Shown here: piece after piece, positions 7,566-16,701 of the stretch | Position numbering within the stretch: the stretch's first letter is position 1 | Layout of the letters: the number at the start of each line of letters is the position of its first letter | NCBI RefSeq assembly: GCF_004353905.1 | Contig: NZ_SMOD01000061.1 | Location: 1 to 36,120, forward strand | DNA: 36,120 bases | Source of the DNA: Paraburkholderia guartelaensis | GTDB taxonomy: Bacteria > Pseudomonadota > Gammaproteobacteria > Burkholderiales > Burkholderiaceae | Reading direction: 5' to 3' | Program-made: the position numbers and the translations under genes | Notes under the pieces: generated by a model | Told to the model about the DNA's origin: nothing | What the model saw: the letters and a program-made list of their open reading frames with translations, nothing else | Database searches by the model: none

Positions 7566-9380
7566 ATGAACGCCCGACTCCCCGAAACCTCTTCGATTCC
7601 CGAACGCATTGCCGCCCTGCGCGCTGCGATGACGCGCGCCGGCGTGGATGCCGCCCTCGTGCCCTCCGCCGATCCGCATCTGTCTGAATATCTGCCGCGC
7701 CGCTGGCAGGGGCGCGAGTGGCTCTCCGGCTTCACCGGCTCGGTGGGCACGCTCGTGGTGACGAAGGACTTTGCGGGCGTGTGGGTGGACAGCCGCTACT
7801 GGGTGCAGGCCGAGCAGCAACTGGCCGGTACCGGCATCGAGCTCATGAAGATGATGGGCGGCCAGCAGAGCGCGCCGCATATCGACTGGCTCGCGCAGAA
7901 CGTGAGTGCGGGCGGCGCGGTGGCCGTGGATGGCGCGGTGCTCGGCGTCGCCTCGGCGCGCGCGCTGGCCGAGGCGCTCAAGGCGCGCGATGTCGCGCTG
8001 CGCACGGACCTCGATCTGCTCGACGATGTCTGGCAAGGTCGCCCGTCGCTGCCGCTCGAGCCTGTCTACGAGCACGTCGCGCCGCACGCCGACACGAGCC
8101 GCGCCGGCAAGCTCGACCAGGTGCGCCGCGCGATGCAGGAGAAGGGCGCGCAGTGGCACTTCATCTCCACGCTCGACGATCTAGCCTGGCTCTTCAACCT
8201 GCGCGGCGCGGACGTAAACTACAACCCGGTGTTCGTCGCGCACGCGCTGATCGGGCCGGACGACGCGACGCTCTTCGTCGCCGACGGCAAGGTGAGCGAC
8301 GCACTCGTGCAGTCGCTCGCGAAAGACAAGGTGCGTGTCGCGCCGTATGCCGAGGCCGCCGCCGCGCTCGCGGCGCTGCCCGCGAAGGCCGCGCTGCTCG
8401 TCGATCCGCGCCGCGTGACGTATGGCTTGCTGCAGGCGGTGTCGTCGGCGGTGAAGCTCGTGGAGTCGGTCAATCCGAGCACGTTCTTCAAGTCGCGGAA
8501 AACTGCCGCCGAAGCCGATCACGTGCGCGCGACCATGGAGCAGGACGGTGCGGCGCTTGCCGAGTTCTTCGCGTGGTTCGAGGCGGCGCTTGGCCGCGAG
8601 CGCATCACCGAGCTGACCATCGACGAAAAGCTTTCCGCCGCGCGTGCTCGCCGAGCGGGCTTCAAGTCGCTCTCGTTCGCGACCATCGCGGGCTTCAACG
8701 CGAACGGCGCGATGCCGCACTACCGCGCCACGCCCGAGTCGCACAGCGTGATCGAAGGCAACGGCCTGCTGCTCATCGACTCGGGCGGCCAGTACCTCGA
8801 CGGCACCACCGACATCACGCGCGTCGTGCCCGTGGGCACGCCGAGTGCGGAGCAAAAGCGCGATTTCACGCTCGTGCTCAAGGGCATGATGGCGCTTTCG
8901 CGCGCGAAGTTCCCACGCGGCATCCGCTCGCCGATGCTCGACGCCATTGCTCGCGCGCCGATCTGGGAAGCGGGCGCGGACTACGGTCACGGCACGGGCC
9001 ACGGCGTGGGCTACTTCCTGAACGTGCACGAAGGTCCGCAGGTCATTTCGCACTACGCGCCTGCCGAGCCGTGGACTGCGATGGAAGAGGGCATGATCAC
9101 CTCGGTCGAGCCGGGCATCTACCGGCCCGGCAAGTGGGGCGTGCGTATCGAGAATCTCGTGCTCAACCAGCGCGCCGAAACCACCGAATTCGGCGACTTC
9201 CTCAGCTTCGAGACGCTCACGCTCTGCCCGATCGACACGCGTTGCATCGATCTCGCGCTCCTGCGTGCGGACGAGCGCGAGTGGCTCAACGCGTACCACC
9301 AGACGGTGCGCGTGCGCGTAGCGCCGCACGTGAGCGGCGATGCGCTCGCGTGGCTCGAAAAGCGCACGCAGCCGATCTGA
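7566..9380 (+). CDS. Xaa-Pro aminopeptidase, M24B family
   Basis: The 604-residue length and layout match the long, eukaryote-like aminopeptidase P group rather than E. coli PepP (441 residues). Two creatinase-like N-terminal domains (about 1-330) precede the pita-bread catalytic domain. Dinuclear metal ligands can be read: Asp405 and Asp416 in DSGGQYLDGTTDITR, His in GHGTGHGVGYFLNVHEGP, Glu in TSVEPGIYRPGKWG and Glu in RIENLVL. The enzyme removes an N-terminal residue next to proline, in the cytoplasm since no signal peptide is present. The ATG at 7566 is preceded by AGGTGA at good spacing. The frame also runs open upstream to 7278, overlapping the small membrane gene in another frame, but that part looks non-coding. 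Confidence 0.93.
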   Translation: MNARLPETSSIPERIAALRAAMTRAGVDAALVPSADPHLSEYLPRRWQGREWLSGFTGSVGTLVVTKDFAGVWVDSRYWVQAEQQLAGTGIELMKMMGGQQSAPHIDWLAQNVSAGGAVAVDGAVLGVASARALAEALKARDVALRTDLDLLDDVWQGRPSLPLEPVYEHVAPHADTSRAGKLDQVRRAMQEKGAQWHFISTLDDLAWLFNLRGADVNYNPVFVAHALIGPDDATLFVADGKVSDALVQSLAKDKVRVAPYAEAAAALAALPAKAALLVDPRRVTYGLLQAVSSAVKLVESVNPSTFFKSRKTAAEADHVRATMEQDGAALAEFFAWFEAALGRERITELTIDEKLSAARARRAGFKSLSFATIAGFNANGAMPHYRATPESHSVIEGNGLLLIDSGGQYLDGTTDITRVVPVGTPSAEQKRDFTLVLKGMMALSRAKFPRGIRSPMLDAIARAPIWEAGADYGHGTGHGVGYFLNVHEGPQVISHYAPAEPWTAMEEGMITSVEPGIYRPGKWGVRIENLVLNQRAETTEFGDFLSFETLTLCPIDTRCIDLALLRADEREWLNAYHQTVRVRVAPHVSGDALAWLEKRTQPI

Positions 9381-9434
9381 TTTCCCCGGCATCCCGATAG
9401 CGATCCGATAACGATCAAGCGGAGCGAGAAACGC

Positions 9435-10058
9435 ATGACGATCAAGGCAGTGGTGTTCGATTTCGGCGGGGTGCTCGTGGACTGGAGTCCCGAGTATCTC
9501 TATCGCAAGCTGATTCCCAACGACGACGAGCGCCGCTGGTTTCTCACCCACGTCTGCAAAATGGACTGGGTGATCCGCCAGGACGGCGGCGAGCCCATTG
9601 CCGTGGGCACGAAGGAACTGGTCGCGGCGTTTCCCGAGCACGAAGCGCTCATTCGCGCGTTCTACGATCGCTGGCACGAGATGGTCGGCGGCTTGCTCGC
9701 CGGGGGCGTCGCGACGTTCGAGCGCCTCGAGGCGGCGGGTATGCCGATCTTCGGTCTCACGAACTGGTCGGCCGAGACGTTTCCGTGGGCGTGGGAGCGC
9801 TTCGGCATCCTGCGGCGCTGCCGCGATATCGTCGTGTCGGGCCACGTGAAGCTCGTGAAGCCCGATCCGGCGATCTTCCACGAGATGTTCCGCCGCATCG
9901 AGGCACAGTTGCCGGGCATAAAGCCCGAGGAACTCGTTTTCATCGACGACAATGCGCTGAACGCCGAAGCGGCCACGGCGCTCGGCTGGCATGGCGTGCA
10001 CCACACGAGCAACGCCACCACCGACGCGAAGCTGCGCGAACTCGGCCTGCCGGTCTGA
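9435..10058 (+). CDS. HAD-superfamily phosphatase, subfamily IA (YihX-like)
   Basis: This 207-residue protein has the four HAD motifs: nucleophile Asp9 in VVFDFGGVLVDWSPEYLY, Thr/Asn in FGLTNWSAETF, Lys in SGHVKLVKPDPAIF and the acidic pair in FIDDNALNAEAA. The residue two after the nucleophile is Gly11 rather than Asp, a pattern shared with YihX-type sugar phosphatases and haloacid dehalogenase-like proteins. The substrate is therefore open; a small phosphorylated metabolite is the most likely. It starts 54 bases after the aminopeptidase stop on the same strand and is probably co-transcribed with it. Confidence 0.85.
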   Translation: MTIKAVVFDFGGVLVDWSPEYLYRKLIPNDDERRWFLTHVCKMDWVIRQDGGEPIAVGTKELVAAFPEHEALIRAFYDRWHEMVGGLLAGGVATFERLEAAGMPIFGLTNWSAETFPWAWERFGILRRCRDIVVSGHVKLVKPDPAIFHEMFRRIEAQLPGIKPEELVFIDDNALNAEAATALGWHGVHHTSNATTDAKLRELGLPV

Positions 10059-10088
10059 TCCGGCCTAATCCGGTCTCACCAGGCTAAA

Positions 10089-10126
10089 GCCGGCGCCCCG
10101 CGCGCTATTTCGAAGCGGGCGCCGGC
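10089..10126. terminator. GC-rich inverted repeat at the convergent HAD / AsmA-like gene ends
   Basis: GCCGGCGCCCCGC (10089-10101) pairs with GCGGGCGCCGGC (10115-10126) with one bulged base. It spans the stop codon of the minus-strand gene. There is only a short T-run, so termination is plausible but not proven. Confidence 0.35.
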
Positions 10127-11262
10127 GCTACCGGCTGCAGCAGACTGCGCAGCGCGTCGGCGATACCCTTCGCGGTTTGCCCGGCGCCCTTCGCCACCCC
10201 TTCCGCGCTCACCCCGAGCGCCTGCGCAAACCCTGCGCGCAACTCCGTCATCAGGTTTTCGTTGAGCTTGAATTTCGGGTCGCGCAGGTTGCCGTCGAGC
10301 ACGAAATGCAGCGTGATCTCACCCTTGTGCGCCTTCAATGCGGCCACGGCGGCGCGCGTCGGGATCGACAGGAAGGTGTCCACTGCGTCGCCGCTTTCCG
10401 CGAGTTGCAGGTTGTGCAGCGTGACCGTGCCCGGCGCGTGCAGGTGATAGCCGCGCACGGTCGAGGTGAGATCGAGGTCGAGCGTGCCGCCCGTCACGTT
10501 GGCCTTCGCGCCGGCCTTTTTAAGCAGATAGGGATCGATTGTGCGCACATCCACGCCGCGCAGCGACGTGCGCAGTTGCGAGTCCTTGCTCGCAATCTGG
10601 ATCCAGCCGTCGAACGTGACGCGTCCGGTGTGCTCCGGACCGACGACGTTGCCGGTGACCGAAACGCGCGTGGTCTCCGTAAGCGCCGGCAGCTGGACAT
10701 TGTCGACGCTCGCCTGCGCGCGGTTCACCGTAATACGCCACGGCGGATTGCTCACCGAACGGTCGTAGAAGTCGAATGTGCCGTTTTCGAAGCCGATATG
10801 GTCGATGATCTTTTCCTGCGGCAGGCTGTTTGCGCCCTGCGCGCCGCTCGAGGGCGCGGCGCTTTGCGCCATCGCTTCGCGCAGATTCGGCAGGATCAGG
10901 ATCGAGCCGCTTTCCCGGCGCAGCACCGTCATCGTGAAATCGCTCACGGTGACGTCGCGAATATGCACGCGGTGCGAGATCAGCGCGCGCACATCGGGCG
11001 TGATCGTGATGCGGGCGGCGCGCAGCGTGTCGGCGGTCGGCCAGTTCGGCGGCGGCTTCAGGCGCACGTCGGTGAGCTCGACCGATGAGAGATTGAACGC
11101 CACGTTCACGCTCGCGGCCGTGCCGACGGGCGCGAGCGCTCGCTCCACGTAGGCTTTCGCCTCGCGCTGCAGCGCGTAGAGCGTGCCGAGCGCCGCGAGC
11201 ACGAGCAGCGCGACGACGATCGCCACGATGAGGACAACACGGTTGCGCAGCGCCATCGCCAT
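10105..11262 (-). CDS. AsmA-like / DUF748-type envelope protein
   Basis: The 385-residue protein begins with a short basic stretch and one strong transmembrane helix (VVLIVAIVVALLVLAALGTLYAL), followed by a large periplasmic part. That part has repeated beta-strand patterns such as VNVAFNLSSVELTDVRLKP, HIRDVTVSDFTMTVLR and GTLDLDLTSTVRGYHLHAPGTVTLHNLQL. This is the layout of AsmA-like/DUF748 proteins, which belong to the repeating beta-groove family thought to act in lipid transport and envelope upkeep. The C-terminus is Pro/Ala rich. The ATG at 11262 follows GAGGA by seven bases. The open frame upstream to 11472 has no coding character. The specific role is not known. Confidence 0.75.
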   Translation of the reverse strand: MAMALRNRVVLIVAIVVALLVLAALGTLYALQREAKAYVERALAPVGTAASVNVAFNLSSVELTDVRLKPPPNWPTADTLRAARITITPDVRALISHRVHIRDVTVSDFTMTVLRRESGSILILPNLREAMAQSAAPSSGAQGANSLPQEKIIDHIGFENGTFDFYDRSVSNPPWRITVNRAQASVDNVQLPALTETTRVSVTGNVVGPEHTGRVTFDGWIQIASKDSQLRTSLRGVDVRTIDPYLLKKAGAKANVTGGTLDLDLTSTVRGYHLHAPGTVTLHNLQLAESGDAVDTFLSIPTRAAVAALKAHKGEITLHFVLDGNLRDPKFKLNENLMTELRAGFAQALGVSAEGVAKGAGQTAKGIADALRSLLQPVAPAPASK

Positions 11263-11371
11263 ACGGAATTCCTCGCGGGAGCTGGGCTTGATCAAGCCCC
11301 AGGTGAGCCTAAGCGTAGCGGCTTTCGAGCAACCGCCATGCCGTGCGTGCTTGGCTGACCCTGCCAGAACG

Positions 11372-11399
11372 ACAACGGCGGCCCGCGGGCCGCCGTTGT
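11372..11399. terminator. Perfect GC-rich palindrome after ettA
   Basis: Two 14-base arms (11372-11385 and 11386-11399) are perfect inverted copies with no spacer, centred on CCGCGG. The palindrome lies 21 bases beyond the ettA stop. It can fold into a very stable hairpin, but the T-run on the minus strand is poor, so it is a probable rather than certain terminator. Confidence 0.55.
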
Positions 11400-11419
11400 T
11401 TGCTATCGATCGCGCCTGA

Positions 11420-13084
<1,665 letters not shown>

Positions 13085-13122
13085 AAGAGTGTCTTTTGGA
13101 AACGGGAAGAAAAAGGTGTCGC

Positions 13123-14217
13123 TTAAACGTTGAACAGGAAGTTCATCACGTCGCCGTCGTGCACGACGTATTCCTTGCCTTCGGCGCGCATCTTGCCGGC
13201 TTCCTTCGCGCCGGTTTCGCCCTTGTACTGAACATAGTCGTCGAACGCGATCGTCTGCGCGCGGATGAAGCCGCGCTCGAAGTCGGTGTGGATCACGCCG
13301 GCGGCTTGCGGGGCCGTATCGCCGACATGGATCGTCCACGCGCGTACTTCCTTCACGCCCGCCGTGAAGTAGGTCTGCAGGCCGAGCAGCTTGAAGCCCG
13401 CGCGGATCACGCGGTCGAGGCCAGGCTCTTCCATGCCCATGTCGGCGAGGAACGCGATCTTGTCTTCGTCTTCGAGGTCGGCGATTTCCGCTTCGATCGC
13501 GGCGCACACGGCCACGACCGGCGAATTCTCGCCTTCAGCGTACTTGCGCACGGCTTCCAGATGCGGGTTGTTCTCGAACCCGTCTTCCTTCACGTTCGCG
13601 ACGTACATGGTCTTCTTCGCGGTGATGAGGCAGAAGGGCTTGATCAGCGCCTGCTCGTCCTCGCTCAGCGCGAGCCCGCGCACGGGCTTTGCCTGATCGA
13701 GTTGCGCGCGCACCTTTTCCAGCACGGCCACGAGTTTCGCGGCTTCCTTGTCGTTGCCCGACTTGGCGGCCTTCGAGTAGCGCGTGAGCGCCTTCTCGAC
13801 GGTGGCGAGGTCGGCGAGCGCCAGTTCGGTGTTGATGACTTCGATGTCGGCGAGCGGATCGATCTTGCCTGCCACGTGGATCACGTTTTCATCTTCGAAG
13901 CAGCGCACGACGTGCGTAATCGCATCCGTTTCGCGGATGTTCGCGAGGAACTGGTTGCCGAGGCCTTCGCCCTTGCTCGCGCCCGCGACCAGACCCGCGA
14001 TGTCGACGAATTCGACCACGGCCGGCACGACGCGCTCGGGCTTGACGATTTCGGCGAGCGCCTTCAGACGCTGATCCGGCACTTCTACCACGCCGACATT
14101 GGGCTCGATCGTGCAGAACGGGTAGTTTTCGGCCGCGATGCCCGCCTTGGTCAGCGCGTTGAAGAGGGTGGACTTGCCGACGTTAGGCAAGCCGACGATG
14201 CCGCATTGGAGGCTCAT
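13123..14217 (-). CDS. ychF: Ribosome-binding ATPase YchF
   Basis: YchF (OLA1 type) belongs to the Obg-related GTPases but prefers ATP. The 364-residue protein has G1 GLPNVGKSTLFNAL, G3 DIAGLVAGASKGEGLG and, in place of the guanine-specific NKxD, the altered NVKED typical of YchF. A central coiled coil follows (about 120-200) and the C-terminus is a TGS domain (HTDFERGFIRAQTIAFDDYVQY). It binds ribosomes and takes part in stress responses. The gene precedes ettA by 38 bases and is probably co-transcribed with it. It is divergent from the UbiH-family gene across a 282-base intergenic region. Confidence 0.97.
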   Translation of the reverse strand: MSLQCGIVGLPNVGKSTLFNALTKAGIAAENYPFCTIEPNVGVVEVPDQRLKALAEIVKPERVVPAVVEFVDIAGLVAGASKGEGLGNQFLANIRETDAITHVVRCFEDENVIHVAGKIDPLADIEVINTELALADLATVEKALTRYSKAAKSGNDKEAAKLVAVLEKVRAQLDQAKPVRGLALSEDEQALIKPFCLITAKKTMYVANVKEDGFENNPHLEAVRKYAEGENSPVVAVCAAIEAEIADLEDEDKIAFLADMGMEEPGLDRVIRAGFKLLGLQTYFTAGVKEVRAWTIHVGDTAPQAAGVIHTDFERGFIRAQTIAFDDYVQYKGETGAKEAGKMRAEGKEYVVHDGDVMNFLFNV

Positions 14218-14324
14218 GTAAATCTCTGCATGTCAGGGTGGTGACGTGCGGCTCGCCGCGCGCGAAGGGCCCGGGGCCGGGCGTCTCGCGAAAGCGGGAG
14301 CGGCGGGCGGGGCGGCGCAGGTGG

Positions 14325-14353
14325 CACGTCGGGGGACGTGACGGGGAGTCACG
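14325..14353. repeat. Overlapping inverted repeats in the ychF-ubiH divergent region
   Basis: CACGTC-GGGG-GACGTG (14325-14340) overlaps CGTGAC-GGGGA-GTCACG (14337-14353), so the shared bases can pair either left or right. The function is unknown. The remaining bases of the 282-base gap show only a -10 box next to the start of the plus-strand gene. Confidence 0.4.
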
Positions 14354-14487
14354 AAAACCGTAATTGTAACCTCGTCCGGGTGAGCCTTAGCCGCGGTTGT
14401 CGCCGCGCCGACGGGCCGACTTCCCGCAACGGCTTGCTGCGCCGCAACACCGCGCCCCTCCGGCCCGGCCACGCAAGCGCCCGCGGC

Positions 14488-14493
14488 TATAAT
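14488..14493 (+). promoter_or_regulatory. Perfect -10 box placed for a leaderless mRNA
   Basis: TATAAT ends six bases before the ATG at 14500. With the usual spacing the first transcribed base would be the A of the start codon. No Shine-Dalgarno sequence is present and the -35 region is GC rich and unlike consensus. Confidence 0.55.
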
Positions 14494-14499
14494 GCGCGC

Positions 14500-15672
14500 A
14501 TGACTGCAAGCAACCAGACCTTTGATGTCGCCGTGATCGGCGGCGGGCTCGTCGGCAAGTCGGCGGCGCTCGCGCTGACCCAGAGCGGCCTGCGCGTGGC
14601 GCTGCTCGCGCAGCCTTGCGCGCCGCTGCCAGCGGGCGCCGTGTTCGACGCGCGCGTGTACGCCTTTTCGCGCAGTTCGCAGGCGCTGTTCGAGCGGCTG
14701 CGGGTCTGGCAGGCCGCCGACGCCGCGCGCCTCACGCCCGTCTACGACATGCGCGTGTTCGGCGACGCCGCGGCGGAGCTGCACTTCTCGGCATACCAGG
14801 CCTCGGTTGCGCAGCTTGCGTGGATTGCCGAGTCGTCGGTCGTCGAGCGCGCGCTCGACGCCGCGCTGCACTTCCAGCCCAATCTCGCGTGGATCGACAC
14901 GCGCGCACAGACGCTCGACGTGAAACCGGACGCGGCCGTGGTCGGCCTCGCCAATGGCCGCACGATCGAAGCCGACCTCGCGATCGGCGCGGACGGCGCG
15001 CATTCGTGGGTGCGCGCGCAGATCGGCTCGAAGGTCGAGCGGCGCGATTACCAGCAAACCGGCGTGGTCGCCAACTTCCGGGCGGAAAAGCCGCACGGCG
15101 AAACGGCGTACCAGTGGTTCCGCGAGGGCGAGGTCGTCGCCTTGCTGCCGCTGCCCGATCAGCACGTGTCGCTCGTCTGGTCGGCGCAGACCGAACATGC
15201 CGACGAGCTGCTCAAGCTCGAACCGGCGCAGCTTGCCGCCGAAGTTGAGCGCGTCTCGCAAAGCCAGCTGGGCGCGCTCGAATGCGTTACGCCCGCGCGC
15301 GGTTTTCCGCTTTCGCTGCAAACCGTCGACCGGCTCATTGCGCCGCGCGTCGCGCTGATCGGCGACGCCGCGCATCTGATCCACCCGCTGGCGGGCCAGG
15401 GCGTGAACCTCGGTTTGCGCGACGTTGCCGCGCTCGTCGACGTCGTCACGAAGAAAGAGGCCTTCCGCGATCTCGGCGACATCGTGCTGCTGCGCCGCTA
15501 CGAGCGGGGCCGCCGCGAGGACATCCAGAAGCTCGTCGTCGCCACCGACGGCCTGCAGCGGCTCTTCTCGTTCCCCGGCACGCTCGCTCGCGCGGTGCGC
15601 AATACGGGCATGGCGTTCGTGGGCGCGCAGCCGCTGCTCAAGCGCTGGCTCGTGGCCTCGGCGCTCGGCTAG
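14500..15672 (+). CDS. UbiH/UbiF-family FAD-dependent hydroxylase
   Basis: The 390-residue flavoprotein belongs to the UbiH/UbiF/VisC/COQ6 group of aromatic monooxygenases that hydroxylate ubiquinone precursors. Seen in order are the dinucleotide fold AVIGGGLVGKSAALALTQSGL at the N-terminus, the NAD(P)H/FAD motif IGADGAHSWVRAQIG near residue 160, and the second FAD motif LIGDAAHLIHPLAGQGVNLGLRD near residue 290. Which ring position it hydroxylates cannot be decided from the sequence. The ATG at 14500 fits the conserved N-terminus. The frame is open upstream but without coding signs. It lies upstream of the DsbC-like gene. Confidence 0.88.
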   Translation: MTASNQTFDVAVIGGGLVGKSAALALTQSGLRVALLAQPCAPLPAGAVFDARVYAFSRSSQALFERLRVWQAADAARLTPVYDMRVFGDAAAELHFSAYQASVAQLAWIAESSVVERALDAALHFQPNLAWIDTRAQTLDVKPDAAVVGLANGRTIEADLAIGADGAHSWVRAQIGSKVERRDYQQTGVVANFRAEKPHGETAYQWFREGEVVALLPLPDQHVSLVWSAQTEHADELLKLEPAQLAAEVERVSQSQLGALECVTPARGFPLSLQTVDRLIAPRVALIGDAAHLIHPLAGQGVNLGLRDVAALVDVVTKKEAFRDLGDIVLLRRYERGRREDIQKLVVATDGLQRLFSFPGTLARAVRNTGMAFVGAQPLLKRWLVASALG

Positions 15673-15682
15673 TACACGGGCT

Positions 15683-15712
15683 TGCCCGCTTAAACGGGCA
15701 TTTCGGTTGCTT
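15683..15712 (+). terminator. Weak hairpin after the UbiH-family gene
   Basis: TGCCCG (15683-15688) pairs with CGGGCA (15695-15700) around a six-base loop, followed by an interrupted T-rich stretch. It is probably a weak terminator. Confidence 0.4.
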
Positions 15713-15834
15713 TAGGCCAGTGCAGCATAGAATGGGCGTATTGGCCGCGCCCGCAGCACATGCCGTCCCGGCCATTCAACGGAACTCTGCGCGCGTCGCC
15801 CCTGCGCGGCGCGCCCGAATCAGGAATGCATCCC

Positions 15835-16566
15835 ATGCAAACGCGTATTCGATTTGCCGCGCTCGTGATCGCGGTAGCCACCTCGGCGCTCGGCTGCTCG
15901 GCCCAGGCCGACCAGACCACCGACAAGATCAGATCGGCGCTGCAGACGCGCCTCGGCATCGACGCCAGCGACATCAAGGGCATCACCAAGGCGCCCATGC
16001 CGGGCCTCTACGAGATCAACCTCGGCACGCAGATCGTCTACAGCGACGCCAACGGCGACTACGTGCTCAACGGCGAACTCATCGACACCAAGGCGCACCG
16101 CAATCTCACCGAGGCGCGCCTGAACGAAATCAACAAGGTCGATTTCTCGAAGCTGCCGCTCGAGAACGCTGTCAAAGTCGTGAAGGGCGACGGCAAGCGC
16201 AAGATGGCCGTGTTCTCCGACCCGAACTGCCCGTACTGCCATCAGCTCGAAAACACGCTCAGGTCGATCGACAACGTGACGGTCTACACCTTCCTGTATC
16301 CGGTGCTCTCGCCGGATTCGACGGCGAAGGCCAAGCAGATCTGGTGCTCGGCCGACCGCGGCAAGGCGTGGGAATCGTGGATGGTCGACCGCAAGGCGCC
16401 TACGGCAGCCGGCACGTGCGACACGGCCGCCATCGACAGCAATCTCGCGCTCGGCCAGAAGATGAACGTGACTGGCACGCCCACCGTGATCCTCGCCGAC
16501 GGCACGCGCCTGCCGGGCGCAGTCAGCGCCGACCGGCTCGAACGCGGACTGAACGGCGCGCACTGA
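15835..16566 (+). CDS. dsbC: Periplasmic thiol:disulfide isomerase, DsbC family
   Basis: The 243-residue precursor has a signal peptide (basic start, FAALVIAVATSALG core) with probable signal peptidase I cleavage after CSAQA. The mature protein has the N-terminal DsbC dimerisation domain (about 26-95), a linker, and a thioredoxin-like domain with the active site CPYC at residues 132-135 (FSDPNCPYCHQLE). The cis-Pro loop GTPTVI follows near the C-terminus. It would reshuffle wrong disulfide bonds in secreted proteins. AGGA lies nine bases before the ATG at 15835. A closer in-frame ATG at 15826 directly abuts AGGA, so it is less likely. A candidate -10 box TAGAAT lies at 15728-15733. Confidence 0.92.
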   Translation: MQTRIRFAALVIAVATSALGCSAQADQTTDKIRSALQTRLGIDASDIKGITKAPMPGLYEINLGTQIVYSDANGDYVLNGELIDTKAHRNLTEARLNEINKVDFSKLPLENAVKVVKGDGKRKMAVFSDPNCPYCHQLENTLRSIDNVTVYTFLYPVLSPDSTAKAKQIWCSADRGKAWESWMVDRKAPTAAGTCDTAAIDSNLALGQKMNVTGTPTVILADGTRLPGAVSADRLERGLNGAH

Positions 16567-16583
16567 CGCCTCGCCTGAACCCG

Positions 16584-16612
16584 CCGGCCGCTTTCGCGGC
16601 CGGTACTTTTTT
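16584..16612 (+). terminator. Intrinsic terminator after dsbC
   Basis: Perfect eight-base arms, CCGGCCGC (16584-16591) and GCGGCCGG (16596-16603), enclose a TTTC loop and are followed by TAC and six T residues. Confidence 0.88.
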
Positions 16613-16647
16613 GCCCGGCGCTTTTTGTCCGTTTTTGTCTGCCGGGC
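16613..16647. repeat. Inverted repeat with T-rich loop upstream of the M61 gene
   Basis: GCCCGGC (16613-16619) and GCCGGGC (16641-16647) flank a T-rich 21-base stretch directly behind the dsbC terminator. The role is unknown. Confidence 0.4.
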
Positions 16648-16701
16648 ATACTGAATTTGCACTGCAGCGTCTGCTGACCGAATCTCTCACCGATCCCGCC
16701 G

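Noticed and set aside
8181..10004. Minus-strand open frame of 607 codons opposite the aminopeptidase and HAD genes
   Set aside because: Composition is typical of an antisense artefact. The plus strand carries two clear enzymes with intact motifs.
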